A DNA stretch of 64,000 nt from Vicia villosa (GCF_029867415.1 NC_081183.1:64988336-65052335); one strand, 5' to 3'. Counted from the first letter of the stretch, positions 11,612-23,559 are shown. The notes: generated by a model not told the origin, from the sequence alone. Made by a program: numbers and translations.

Positions 11612-11887
11612 AAGCCCGTGGGTCCTTGTACGAAGCCCAAGAAGAGGCTATCCGAGGGTCCTTGCATTGTAAGCCCAAGAGGAGGCTATGGGAGGGACAA
11701 TCGAGGGTCCTTGCATTGTAAGCCCAAGAGGAGGCTATGGGAGGGACAAGTCGTTTGTACGAAGCCCAAGAGGAGGCGTGGTATAGTTGGTTTGAGCTCT
11801 TAGAGCGATTTCACCGGGAAACCATACTCTATGTCTTAACCTAAACTAGGGAGACTCTTTGCACGAAGCCCAATAGGAGGCTATGGG
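11612..11887 (-). repeat. Short repeats in solo LTR A, second array
   Basis: About six units of AAGCCCAAGAGGAGGCTAT, irregularly spaced, some joined by a shared GAGGGTCCTTGCATTGTA segment. The AGCC/GGCT arms can pair across an 8-base loop. Confidence 0.75.
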
Positions 11888-12059
11888 GAACCTAGTGTTG
11901 TACTAAGTTGAACAAGTATATACATGAACACAAATACATGAACAAGTATGAACAAACACGGACAAACATGAACAAGTATGAACAATTACATATATATGAC
12001 AAAGTGTGTGTATATAATGGAGTTTATGAAGGAAATATACCTGTAAGCATGATCCATTT

Positions 12060-12640
12060 GTATACACGGGGCTCGGGACTTATACTCGGGGAGAGGCCCA
12101 TTGAGTTTATTCAAAGCTATGTAAACAAGTATTCATAAAGGGGCTTGGGACTTATACCTACATGGAGGCCCATGGTATTTTGGGAAGATTTAAAGAAAAC
12201 CTTCATTTTGATTTGTTATTCAAGGTTAAAAATCAAACTAATCGAGGTATGTACAAAAAAGTGTATGTACAATGAAATACCTAATTTCATGTAAAGGAAT
12301 GGGACTTATACCTATGTGGAGGCCCATGGTATTTTGGGAAGATTTAAAGAAAACCTTCATTTTGATTTGTTATTCAAGGTTAAAAAATCAAACTGATCGA
12401 GGTATGTACAAAAAAGTGTATGTACAATGAAATACCTAATTTCATGTAAAGGAATAGGACTTATACCTATGTGGAGGCCCGGATTGATTTTTGAAGAAAA
12501 AACCCTAATTTTGATCTTGTTATTCGAGGGTTTAAATCAATTTGGATCGCGGTATAAAAAGATAGGCGTATATACAATGAAAAACCTAAATTTATACAAA
12601 GGAATGAGACTTATACCATAAGGGATGCCCAGGTTTTTAG
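12060..12640 (-). repeat. Degenerate tandem repeat of ~154 bp in solo LTR A
   Basis: The landmark GACTTATACC occurs at 12149, 12303, 12458 and 12608 (spacing 154, 155, 150), each followed by a GGAGGCCC-like block. Units 1 and 2 are nearly identical over most of their length; the fourth is diverged. A partial unit precedes at about 12075. Confidence 0.85.
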
Positions 12641-13118
12641 AAAACCAATTGATCAATCCAAAAAGATTTAATCAAGAGTTTTTGAAAGGAGAACCAAAAA
12701 GAAATGGTTTTGAAAGCGATTTGTTTTGAAAAACGACGATCATTTGTTTTAAAATGGTTTGAAATTTTGAAAGAAATCAATTTAATTAAGATAAAAGCAA
12801 AGATTATACTTAATTAATACCTAAATGATTAGGGTTTTGATCACAAAATATTTACAAGTAGTTAATTTTTGAAAAAATCAAATGAAAAACAATTTTTAAA
12901 GTATTTAAAAACACTTAAAAACATGTCATTTTAAACCCATTTAAAAATGTATTAAATAAATATTTTTTTTGTGATTTTTTTGGATGTTCATAAAATATAT
13001 ATATTAAACAAAGAGTGTGCAAAAAAAGAAGTCGAAATGATGAATTTTGATTGGTTAAATTAATGGATGAAGTTGTGTAAAAAAATTAAAGAAAATAAGT
13101 GATAAAAAAGAATGGTTT

Positions 13119-13192
13119 GGCCCTTAGGAGTGTTGAACTCGTGACCTTGAGGTCATTACTCAAAAACTTAGCCAACTGGACCACGCGCGTGG
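13119..13192 (-). other. tRNA-like relic in solo LTR A
   Basis: The minus strand reads TGGTCCAGTTGGCTAAG (A-box/D-arm-like), then GAGTAATGACCTCAAGGTC and GAGTTCAACACTC (B-box/T-arm-like). The order and spacing recall an elongator tRNA-Met, but the acceptor stem and B box are degenerate. It lies on the same strand as its LTR. It is not a functional tRNA gene. Confidence 0.5.
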
Positions 13193-14138
13193 TCTGTTTA
13201 ACATTTGCAACGAATAGATTATATTACAAACTCAATTTTCAAATTTCCTTCGCAAAAAAAATGGCGCCAAGAACACACCCTAATTTGATTTTTGAAAATT
13301 CTGAAAACTGAACCAAATTGATCAAGTGAAGGGTCTATCTCACTCATTTTTTCACGAGGATCATGATGGTGTCCTCATAATTCATTTATTTTTGCTCTAA
13401 GGTGATCAATTTTGTGATGAACACGAAGAACCCTAATTCTGAATTTGAACATGAAATCGTGTATGATTGATGAATTGTGAAATTGATTGAGGGCTATTGA
13501 TCAGTGATAGTGCAGAAACAAGATGGCAACTCAATTTTTCATTTATGATGCATGTATGTATGAGTTTGAAGTTCATGAGGCTTACCTTCAAAAACGGCCA
13601 AACTGGAGATTGAATTCTGAGTTGGAGGTGTTGCAGATGCTTTGTAATGATCTGGATAGCTTCAATGATGATTATAGAACATGTCTGAATGCTTGGAGTG
13701 GACTGAATTCATCTGAGCATAGTCATGGGACCCGATCTGCAGAGCTATGGAGTGAGGATCGAATTTGATTATTTTGGTGTTTCAAATCATGTATGATGGT
13801 TGGAACAGTTCATATGAAGCACATGGATGATGTTTAGAAGGTTAGTTTGGACAGATATGGCTTGGTATGAGAATTGGCATGATAAGGTTCACCATATGCA
13901 AACATGGAGGTTGAAGAGTGATTCTGAGTTTTAGGTGTTTTTGGGGGGTGTGAGTGGATCAAACACATCCCATATGATGTTTATGAGATGTTAGAACCAT
14001 CACTTTGGCCATAACTTCAAGGATTTGGAAGTTGAGTTTTCTACCTCTTTGAAACTCATGAAACTTGCAACTTAAGAAAGAAGAGAGAAAACCTATGATT
14101 GTGAGGTTTTGGTGTGATTTGAAGAGTGATTTGAACCT

Positions 14139-14148
14139 CTATTTATAG
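14139..14148 (-). promoter_or_regulatory. Putative TATA box of solo LTR A
   Basis: CTATAAATAG on the minus strand, about 1.6 kb from the LTR start, followed downstream by CA/TC-rich leader-like sequence. This gives U3 of about 1.6 kb and R-U5 of about 3.5 kb. Confidence 0.6.
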
Positions 14149-15739
14149 GCCAAGGATTCTGAATGCAGAGCTTTGCAAGTTGATCAAAGAATGGTGATTT
14201 GGCATTTGGAGATAAAATGGAATCTTTACATTAAATGCAAATGGTTAAAAGTGACTTAACCATGGTTAATCTTCCAAGCTTCTTATCCTCTTCCATTCTG
14301 ATCTTCAAATCAGAAAATATATCTCAATTATTGCATTGATGCATAATTACTTGCATTATAGGTCATATAGTATTGAAACTTAGTGAAAATGGTTTGAAAT
14401 TTCAAGTGAAAATGATCACTAAATGCATAATTCAAAGCCATAGCTATGCTCCATATTTTTTCATGCTCTTGGACATTTTGGAAATCTCATGTTACACACT
14501 TCAAAACCCTAGTTGAAAGTTTCTTCAAGACCTTTAAGGAAATGGGTGAAAAAGATCCATGAACTTTGAAGAAAATGAGGTTTTAGGTGAAATTTTCAAA
14601 AGATACCAACTTTGAAGCTCCATATCTCTTAAATGGTTAATCTTTTGGAAAATCATTTTATGTGACAAAGTTGTTTATTGGATCAAAATCTACAACTTTC
14701 ATGTTGGAAGTTTTTTTCATTTTGTAGGTAAAATTTTGAGTTATTCCCTTCCAAAGTTTGAAAAAAACCATTGAAAAACACTTAGAAAATTATCTAAGTA
14801 TAAAAGTCAAACTTTTGACTTTTTGATTCTTGACTGATTTTCTTGATTTTTCTTGATCAAATGACTTCATATATCATATATTGATGATTCAAAACTTCAA
14901 AAGTCATGGTTGACCAAAATTCCCCAAAAGTCAATGGTGATCTTGTACAGTTGACTTTTTCAGACGAATCGCGTTTCTGGAGATTTCAAATGAACCAGGC
15001 TATCCTCACCAAATGAGTGGTATGAATGGATCACATTGAGTTATTGGAGGACCTTGAGCCATAGTTTAAGTTGTGGCACCATGTTCTGATTAAAAAGTTA
15101 GTGGTTCAAGTGAATTAGGTCAAAAACCCTAATTGTCGACCTGATGAAATTGATGACTGTGGGTCTTGAATTGAGATGTAATTTCCATTGGATATTGTCA
15201 CAGGGATTATTTGAAGATGATTGAAACCTTTGACTGATCCCCTGGAGCTTTTTAGGGTTTCCCAAATGTGATCCCTGATTTCAGTCCCTGATAGTTAAAA
15301 AACCCTAATCTGATGATTTGAAATTTCACTGTTGATCAGTCCCTGTGTAGGGGATGTCTTGAGCCAATAGATTAGGTCAAAATGATGTACTTGGGGTCTT
15401 GAGGTCATGTCCCAAGTCATTAGGTCAAATCCTGAGCAAAAGTCAGGGGTATGCTATCTTTAGTTAAAACCCTAATCTGGGTGATTCAAAGTCTCTAAGC
15501 TTGTTGAAATGAATCTTTGAGGACCAAATGTTGATTGTTGATGAAGATAATCCATTTGAGATGAAGGGAGAACCAAACCCTAGTTGATTGTTACTTGTAC
15601 TGATGAATGATTTCTTGATTAAACCCTGTTGAGTCACAAGTGGCAAACATAAGCTATGCAGTTTGTTAGAGATGCAAATGATGTATATGCAATGATATGA
15701 GGTGGTATCTTAGGTCAAAAATTGGGGTATGACACAAGG

Positions 15740-17780
15740 GTAAGGCGTTTATTTGGGACATAGTTTGTGAAAGGAATTTTTAAGAGTTGAAGAGAAGGTT
15801 GACTTCAGCTCCGGTTTTGGTTTTACTCGATCCTAATGAACCGTTTGTGGTGTATTGCGATGCATCATATATGGGGTTAGGTGGTGTTTTGATGCAGGAA
15901 GGTAAGGTGGTGGCTTACGCTTCGAAGCAGTTAAGGATTCATGAGAATAATTATCCCACTCATTATTTAGAGTTAGTTGCGGTTGTTTTTGTATTGAAGA
16001 TTTGGAGGCATTATCTCTACGGTGCAAGGTTCAAGGTCTTTAGTGATCATAAGAGTTTGAAATACTTATTTGATCAGAAAGAATTGAACATGAGGCAACG
16101 TAGGTGGTTGGAATTCGTGAAGGACTATGACTTTAGCTTGAATTACCATCCTGGTAAAGCTAATGTGGTTGCCGATGCTTTGAGTCAGAAATCTTTGCAT
16201 ATGTCCACGATGATGGCGGAGGAGTGGAAACTCTTGGAGCAGTTTTGTGATCTTAGTTTGGTATGTGAATTGACACCAGATAGTGTGAAGTTGGGTATGT
16301 TGAAAGTGACGAATGATTTTCTGTCAACCGTTAGCGAGAGACAGAAGATGGATGTGAAACTTGTTAATTTGTTTATGGTGGCAAATCAATGTGATGATGG
16401 TGACTTCAGAGTGGATGGTCAGGGTGTTTTGAGATTCCGTGGTCGGATTTGTGTACCTGATGATTCCAAGCTGAAGAAGATGATTTTAGAGGAAGGTCAC
16501 AGGAGCAGTTTGAGTATTCATCCGGGAGCCAATAAGATGTATCAAGATTTGAAGAAGATCTTTTGGTGGTCTGATTTGAAAAGAGATGTGGCTCAGTTTG
16601 TGTATGCGTGTTTGGTATGTCAGAAGTCGAAGGTGGAACATCAGCATCCTGCAGGGTTGTTGCAACCGTTGGATATTCCAGAGTGGAAATGGGATAGTAT
16701 TTCTATGGACTTTGTGACGAGTTTACCGAATACTGCGAGAGGTTTTGATGCGGTTTGGGTGATTGTTGATAGGTTGACAAAGTCTGCTCACTTTATTCCT
16801 ATTAACATCACTTTTCTAGTTGCAAAGTTAGCTGAGATTTATATCAAGGTGATGTGAAACTACATGGTATACCGTTGAGTATTGTGTCGGATAGAGATCC
16901 GAGGTTCACATCAGATGTTTGGAAAGGGTTACAAGAGATTCTAGGTTCTAAGTTGAGGTTGAGTTTGGCTTATCATCCTCAGACAGACGGTCAGACCGAA
17001 AGGACTATTCAATCATTAGAAGACTTGTTAAGGGCAAGTGTTCTCGAGAAGGGAGGTTCGTGGGATACTTATCTTCCGTTGATAGAATTCACTTACAACA
17101 ACAGTTTTCATTCTAGTATCGGAATGGCACCTTTTGAAGCGCTATATGGTCGTAAGTGTAGAACTCCGTTATGTTGGTTTGAATCGGGAGAGAGTGTAGT
17201 ACTCGGACCTGAGATAGTAAGAGAGACTACGGAAAAGGTGAAATTTATTCGTGAGAAGATGAGAAGTTCACAAAGTAGGCAAAAGAGTTATCATGACAAG
17301 CGAAGGAAGGATTTGGAATTCCAAGCTGGTGATCATGTATTCTTAAGAGTTACGCCTATGACGAGTGTTGGGCGAGCTTTGAAATCGAGGAAGCTTACTC
17401 CGCGTTTTATTGGTCCTTATCAAATATTGGAGCGAGTGGGCAAAGTTGCATTTCGGGTGGCGTTACCACCAAGTCTTGCTAATTTGCACGATGTATTCCA
17501 TGTGTCTTAGTTGAGGAGATACATTGCGGATCCATCCCATGCGATTCAAATGGACGATGTGCAAGTGCGTGAGAACCTGAAGGTTGAGACGATGTCGGTG
17601 CGTATTGAGGATCGTGAGACTAAGACTCTGAGAGGCAAAGAGATCGCCTTGGTGAAGGTCGTATGGTTAAGTGCGGCAGGTGAGAGTTTGACCTGGGAGT
17701 TAGAGAGTAAGATGCGAGAATCCTATCCTGAGTTGTTTGTAGCAGGTAAATCTTTATTTTCGAGGACGAAAATCTTTTAA
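15740..17780 (+). pseudogene. Tekay-1 RNase H, integrase and chromodomain, 3' part of pol
   Basis: After the solo LTR the pol frame resumes (KAFIWDIVCERNF) and meets a TAA at 15781-15783. RNase H follows (FVVYCDASYMGLGGVL, VFSDHKSLKYLF, ADALSQ). The integrase has an HHCC zinc domain (IHPGANKMYQDL, ACLVCQKSK) and a DDE core (SMDFVTSLP, IVSDRDPRFTS, TDGQTERTIQSLED). A frameshift near 16855 splits the integrase, and a TAG at 17508-17510 stands where relatives have Gln before LRRYI. The last about 60 residues (VRIEDRETKTLRGKEI, LVKVVW, TWELES) are a Tekay-type chromodomain, which in functional relatives guides insertion into heterochromatin. Confidence 0.92.
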
Positions 17781-17792
17781 GTGGGGGAGGGT
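17780..17792 (+). other. Polypurine tract of Tekay-1
   Basis: AGTGGGGGAGGGT immediately before the 3' LTR, the expected plus-strand primer. The pol frame stops right at its left edge. Confidence 0.9.
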
Positions 17793-19361
17793 TGTAACGC
17801 CCGTAAATGTGTTTTTCTGTTTAGTTGTCATGTTTGCTACATTTTCCTAAATTTTACCGTTTTTGAGTCGTGTCAGTCGGTAAATATTAATTATGTTAAT
17901 ATTTTACTTATTACTTTCCATGTGTGTAATTATTATGTTTTGGTGTTAATTGGTTAGAATTAATGTTTAGTAACATTTGGGCCAAAATTGGAATTTATGA
18001 GAGTTGAGTGGGTGAAAATGAGAAGTAGAGAAATAGAACGAGTTATAGAGAGGTAAAATATATGATGTCTTATAATAGAAGAGAAAAAGAGGTATTTTAG
18101 AGAGAAAAGAGAGAAAACTTGTGAAGAGAAGAGAAAGAAGAGAAAAACAAAGAGAAGAAGAGAATTGTAGAAATCCAAACCAAGCTAGAATCAAGATTAA
18201 CCAAGGTAAGGGGGTGAATCTAATTTATCTTGAATGTATGGTTCCTATAGTTTTGTTGTGTTTTTGTTCTTGTTCTTGTTCATCCGATGCTTGACCAACA
18301 ATGGTAGATTATGATATTTGCTAATCAAGTATGTTTTGACGGTATATGCGTGTTGTGTGAATATGAACGCCTGAGTGGCAATTTTGGTGATGTATCCGTG
18401 TGGATTAATATGACCGGTGTGATGTGGATATGTGACTGAGTTATATTATTTTTGTTGTTGTTATGTAATCGAGTAGTTTGTATGCACAACATAACATTTC
18501 AATACGTTAATGGCGGAATGTTGTTAACAGATGGCCTGCGGGCATTAGTTACCAGTAGGAGCTTAATGCTCGGTAATGGTATATTAGCCTGAGTGGCAAG
18601 AGGTCATCAGTGGGAGCTACATGCTCGATGACAATAGCCTGCGGGCTTCCTGAGTGGAATAAAGTCCCAGCATAATGCTCGGCAAGGTGTATTTGTTATA
18701 ATGACAAGGAGGAGTTTACTCCGGAGGAGTCCCAGCATCATCGTCTGTCTTTATAATTTATGTTATCATTCATGTGTCGCATTACTTATATATTGATTGT
18801 GGTTGACTTAGTGAATTACTTTGTTGTATGATTCTTGATGATACTTGTTGGCATTACTATATTTATCATGCTTTTTCATTATAAATTATATTCTCACCCT
18901 TCTGCTTTAATGTTACCTACTCGTGGGTAATATGCAGGTGATCCGCAAGTGTAGGTGCTCTTTTAGTAGTCGTCCGTTTTGGTGTCATCTTCTCGTAATA
19001 CGTAACACCTAGGGGGGATCGAACACTTATTTTGTAGATGATGCTTATAGGATCCTTTTGATGTATATTTAATCCTTTGGATGTATTCATATTATGTATT
19101 TTGGATACCTTATCATACGTAGTATTTTGGAGGAATGTTGTGGATATTCTGTTTACCGATGCATATATATATAAGTATGAATACTATCAAGTGTTTGTGA
19201 GAATCTTTCCTCTTTGATTATTTGTGTTACGCATCTTTTGCGAGTATGTTATATTTTTGTGATGTGGTTACTTAAGTTTAATGCCCTAATTGTTTATATG
19301 AATTTAATTTTTATACTCTGATATTTGTACCTAAATGCTTGGGTAGAATTGGGGTGTTACA
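17793..19361 (+). repeat. 3' LTR of Tekay-1 (1569 bp)
   Basis: Starts TGTAACGCCCG after the PPT and ends GGGTGTTACA. The right flank GTAGG (19362-19366) should be the TSD, but the left partner is outside the window. It holds hairpin subrepeats at 18549-18632 and a TATA motif at 19164-19175, matching the 5' copy. Confidence 0.95.
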
Positions 19362-20530
19362 GTAGGCATGTCTGGATGGAGAATAACCAATGGAACCTTT
19401 TCTTCACATTCAGGTTCAACAATCACATGTCTAACATAGGGATATGGCATGACAAAACGTTGAGCGCGAGTGCGCACCCATCTGAGATAAGGCTCTGAAG
19501 GAAGGGAGTTCTTTTTCCCCCAACTCTTGCTATCGACCTTGTACACTTTGTTCCAAGCGCGTATGAACTCTCGGCGTTGGTTTTGAACATCTTCTTCATA
19601 GTTGAAAACAACCCCTTCAATAATCAAGTGATGAGGACCATCTCTGCGAGCGTAACCAAACTGTCATAGGGCTAATGAAGGGTTGTAGGTGATTCCCCCT
19701 CTAATGCCGAGGAGTGGCACATTAGGGAATTTCCCACAATGATCAATAATAGTGACGTACTCCTGAGATATGACGTGCCAACGGATATCTGAGTGAGAAA
19801 GCGACATAATTCTTCGAGACCATTGCATCTTTTGATCATTTCTTACTACTGAACGAGGAAGGTGCGAAATAAACCACCTAGCTAGCAAAGGTGTGCAACA
19901 CATGAGAGTTCTTCGCTTCTTCATGATGCGGGAGTGCAGAGAGTGTAGAATATCTCCAAGTAATGTAGGTACCAGATTGTGAGTCAAGAAGATCTTAATT
20001 AGATGCACATCAATGAATTGATCAGGATTAGGAAACAACACCAAACTATATATCAATAAAGCCAAAATATCTTCAAAGGCATGGTAACTCATCGCTTTCA
20101 GGAATTGTTGAGCTTTCCCAAATAAGAATTTGGCTGAGAGACCTTCTACCCCATTCTTGGTGTCCCAATTAGAAGCAATGTGTGATCTCTTTAGGTGTAG
20201 AGCAGCAGCAATAGTCTCAGGTTTTGGAGTGCTCTCCAAACTAGGGAAGGGTAACTGATCAGAGATGGGTATACCGAGTAAATCCGAGAACTCCTCCAAG
20301 GTAGGTACCAACTGATAATATGGAAAAGTAAAGCAACAATGCTCGGGATCAAAGAATTGGCATAAGACTCTCATCATATCTTCTTCAAATTGAAAGGTGA
20401 CCAGTCGGAGTAGATAACCATGTTTTTCAGCAAACTTGGAATCTCCAGGAACCTTTAAGACAAGCTCCTTAAGCTCAGAAGGTATCCCCACAAAGTTGAG
20501 TCGTACATAATCCCTAGTAACAAAAGCCAT
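19362..20530 (-). pseudogene. Ogre ORF1, DUF7745-like protein (one stop, 3' truncated)
   Basis: An ATG at 20530 opens a frame with LVTFQFEEDMMRVLCQFF, CCFTFPYYQLVPTLEEFSDL, AAALHLKRSHIASN, SAKFLFGKAQQFL and LVLFPNPDQFIDVHLI. From memory these match DUF7745/plant-mobile-domain-like proteins abundant in legumes. A TGA at 19664-19666 replaces a likely Arg before QFGYARRDGPHHL, after which the frame stays open to the Tekay-1 junction. Its place between PBS and the missing gag fits the ORF1 of Ogre elements, whose function is unknown. The family name is from memory; the placement is seen. Confidence 0.7.
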
Positions 20531-20598
20531 GTCCTACAAAACAGTACAAAGATAAATTTCTTGGTCCTTTAAATTGTTAGTGGATATGATATGCCATG

Positions 20599-23557
20599 TG
20601 TCATACCCCAAAATTTGCCTTCCATATTCCATTTACAATGATTCAAAGTTCAAGATTCAATTCCAAAGCTTTGCACAAACAATCCCAAGATCCACAGTCA
20701 ACTGATCCAAACCTAAAGGTCAACTACAATCAAAGCATGATTCAAACCTATGATCATCGGTCAAACATCAAGTATATAGGTGCATGACCATCATTTGATC
20801 AAAGATTGATCATGATTCCATTAATAGAAACTCAGAGATGAACAAATACAAAAAGGTTCAAATTAGGGTTTCTTAGGAGAAAGTCAACCCAACTTTGACT
20901 GGGCATAACTTTCACATGGAACATCAAAAATTCCCCACTCAAAGCCTATTTTAAAGGAAATTGGATTCTCTACAACTTTGTCTCTCACAAGCCAGGGCTA
21001 GAAATGCTTCATTTGAGAGTTATGATGCAAAGGATTACAGGTCATTTCTAAGCATCCTTCAAAAGCAGTTTTTTGGCATAGAGGATATGATCAAGATAAA
21101 AGCTCCAAATGGAAATTATGTTCCAAAGTGGCTTAAAGAGGACATTTTGAGGTTTCCAAAAAGTCCTAGAACTCCCTCATAGCTTAAAAATTGAGTGAGA
21201 TATGCTTGATCAAAGTTGGGCGATTTTTAGAGGCAAAATGTGAAATAAGAAGGTTCAAATTGGATTTCTTACAAATAGGCCCATACTTTTATGACTTAAA
21301 CATGGCCCATAAGTTATCCAAAGCACATGCCACGAATAATAACATTTTTATTTGACTTTACACAATTTTATTTCATTTAAAATTGATTTAATGATTTAAA
21401 TAAGTGGAAAAAATCAAATATTTTGGTAGAAAATATATTTTGGTGATCTCCAATCAATATTTATGACTAAATACAATATATTTTCGTGACTAATTTATTG
21501 GAAGGAGATTTATACAAATTTGGCCAAATATAGTAGCTTAGGATTCAAGAAATAAAATCAATTTTCACAAAATAGCAAGATTGGATTCAAGCAAGGTTTT
21601 GGACAAATTAGTTGACCTAATATGTTCACTATAATTAAGAGGGGCTGTGCACACGAATAGGGGTTCACAAAAATCTGGAGAGAAGAGCATATTCGAGAAG
21701 ACAAAGTTCTTCACAAAACTCAAAATCGGTTTCTAAGATTTGGGACGTTTCTAAGGGATTTGAGGATTGCAAACTCTTCCTTGGGGAATTCTGAACGTGT
21801 CTGGATACTCACGCTTCATCAGCAACCCCAGAATAACCACCAATTGACCAAGGTATGTTACTCTGAATATTGGATCGATTTGCATATGTGAAGCATCTAC
21901 ATGTTAAATTGCTGGTGTATTATGGTTTGTATGATGTTTGTGAACATTTCTGGGTCATTAAATTAAAGTTTGGGTGGTTGGAACTCACTTTTCCATTAAC
22001 GTCCGTATCGAGTTTCTTAGGGTTCGATTTGGGTTTTTTTGATAGGAGTAAAATTAGGTCAAATTAGATGCATGGTTGAGTTCGTGGGGTTGGGACGAAG
22101 CATTTAGAAGGGGTGCGAAAGATTTATATCCATATATATGCTACTCGCTATTTCCATGGTAAGCTTGCTACGAATGGAATCGTAGCAAATCTGTAGCTAA
22201 ATTTGCTGAGAATTTCAGGGTGTGGGGAAGAAGATGATAACGTGGCAACTGGTCACTGGTCCGTTTAACTTCGCGCGCATTTTGTGCCATTATTTGTGTA
22301 TTTTATATATTGTGTAATGAATGCATATTGTAAACATGTGGGATGCATGGTTGGGGTGGTTAGTGAGCGTGTATGTGAGAGGAGGGTCGCAGGTTCGAGC
22401 CCTCCCTCCAACATTATTTTTATTGAACAGACATGCTTCTTGATCCTGTACACTTGCAGCCTGGATGTACACCATGTGCCCTCAGATTTGGGCCTTTAAT
22501 CCAATCACCCATATAGATCCAACGCCCAGGATTTAGCCCTATACCATATACCTTACTAACAACCACACCTAATCATAACCCTAATAAAACTTAATTAGTT
22601 TTAATTGAAATATCTTTTTTTAATATATATTAATTATATAATAATTATTTTTTTAATAAAATAAATATATAATAATTATATTAACAATTTTAATTTGTTG
22701 TTCGTGCCGATTAAATCGATTAATCGTTATGGTCAACAATAATTTTAATTAAAATACTATTTAATTAAAATACAAATTAAATTATATTCGATTAAATGGT
22801 TGCAACTATCTTATTAGTTGTGATGATTAATCCTTTCTTTTTTTCTAACTTCAAATTTGTTATTCTTTTTAATTGAATCAATCGATTGCGAGGGGTAACA
22901 ATGCAAATCAATTAGTAAAATTATTAAAAGATATCCTAATTCGTTATTAGTAATAATCAAATCAATTGATTAAAATTGGTAACGGTACAATGTCAAATCT
23001 GTTAGCTATGGTAATCGAATCAATCGATTATTGCGGTTAACAGTATAAATTAAAATCAGAGTTGTACGCCCAAAACATCTGAAATACACTAAACCACGAC
23101 ACTACGGATTTTCATCCTTGTCAATCAGGCAATTCAAAATGCCTTTCAAATCAAAACTACGATAGGTAACTCAAAATACCTCCAAAACCATATCAAATCA
23201 AATTTCAAACTCAAAGGGCGTACAACCCGTCCCCCGAACTACGTTGACTCTGATTCTCCCTAAGGAGATACGTAGGCACTTGGCAACAAGGCGAGTCCCC
23301 CTCATCCAAATCTTAATCATGTCAATAATTAAGCCTTTAACCCTATTAACTATCTGTTGCCTTTCTCTATGTGTTTTGCCATAATCTTCATCTTTGCAAT
23401 GTTAACCTTTAGGAAAGGGTTTTGGGTGCCTAACACCTTCCCTTAGCCCGAATATAGTATCTTACCCTAAATCTCTTAACCATTAAAGGTTTCCTATTCG
23501 CCTTGGTAGAATAGGTGGCGACTCTCTAAGTTATAAATTTTTAGGCAGGTTGCTACA
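20599..23557 (+). repeat. 5' LTR of the gag-only Ogre-like element (2959 bp)
   Basis: Starts TGTCATACCCC and ends GGTTGCTACA before the PBS. It contains a tRNA-like segment (22349-22412), a very AT-rich part (22560-23060), the block GGTGCCTAACACCTTCCC (about 23428-23445) and a PBS-like TGGCGACTCT 41 bp before its end. A weak TATA candidate, TATAATTAAG, is near 21632. Confidence 0.95.
22349..22412 (+). other. tRNA-like segment in 5' LTR of the gag-only element
   Basis: GGTGGTTAGTGAGCG resembles an A box/D arm, and CAGGTTCGAGCCCTCC is a near-perfect B box with T-arm-like flanks. The 64 bp are shorter than a tRNA gene and have no normal anticodon arm. Same strand as the LTR. The 3' LTR has the same segment at 35588-35651. 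Confidence 0.55.
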
Positions 23558-23559
23558 GC

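Larger units (their letters stand above)
10616..15734 (-). mobile_element. Ogre-type solo LTR (A), 5.1 kb, TSD CAAGG
   Basis: On the minus strand it starts TGTCATACCCC and ends in CGCGACA, like the other Ogre-type LTRs in the window. The 5-bp TSD CAAGG is found at 10611-10615 and 15735-15739. No PBS, PPT or internal region is present, so it is a solo LTR left by recombination between two LTRs. It splits the Tekay-1 pol gene between RT and RNase H. Short ORFs inside it have no recognisable product. Confidence 0.9.
7190..19361 (+). mobile_element. Tekay-1: Ty3/gypsy chromovirus (Tekay/Del clade)
   Basis: Plus-strand order: truncated 5' LTR, tRNA-Met PBS, gag with three CCHC knuckles, protease, RT, RNase H, integrase, chromodomain, PPT, 3' LTR. 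The order protease-RT-integrase and the C-terminal chromodomain define a chromovirus; the sequence around the chromodomain is Tekay/Del-like. The first part of the 5' LTR is cut off by the Tat insertion and must lie left of the window. The pol gene is split by a solo LTR at 10616-15734. By hand, the two LTRs differ at roughly 3% of aligned positions plus small indels. Confidence 0.92.

Noticed and set aside
13523..13768. 81-codon plus-strand ORF in solo LTR A
   Set aside because: No domain, lies in an LTR transcribed from the other strand, and has no conserved copy in the window.
22290..22475. Minus-strand ORF with GGRARTCDPPL-like sequence, repeated at 35529-35714
   Set aside because: It is the antisense of the tRNA-like segment in the LTR; the peptide is a by-product of that conserved DNA, not a gene.
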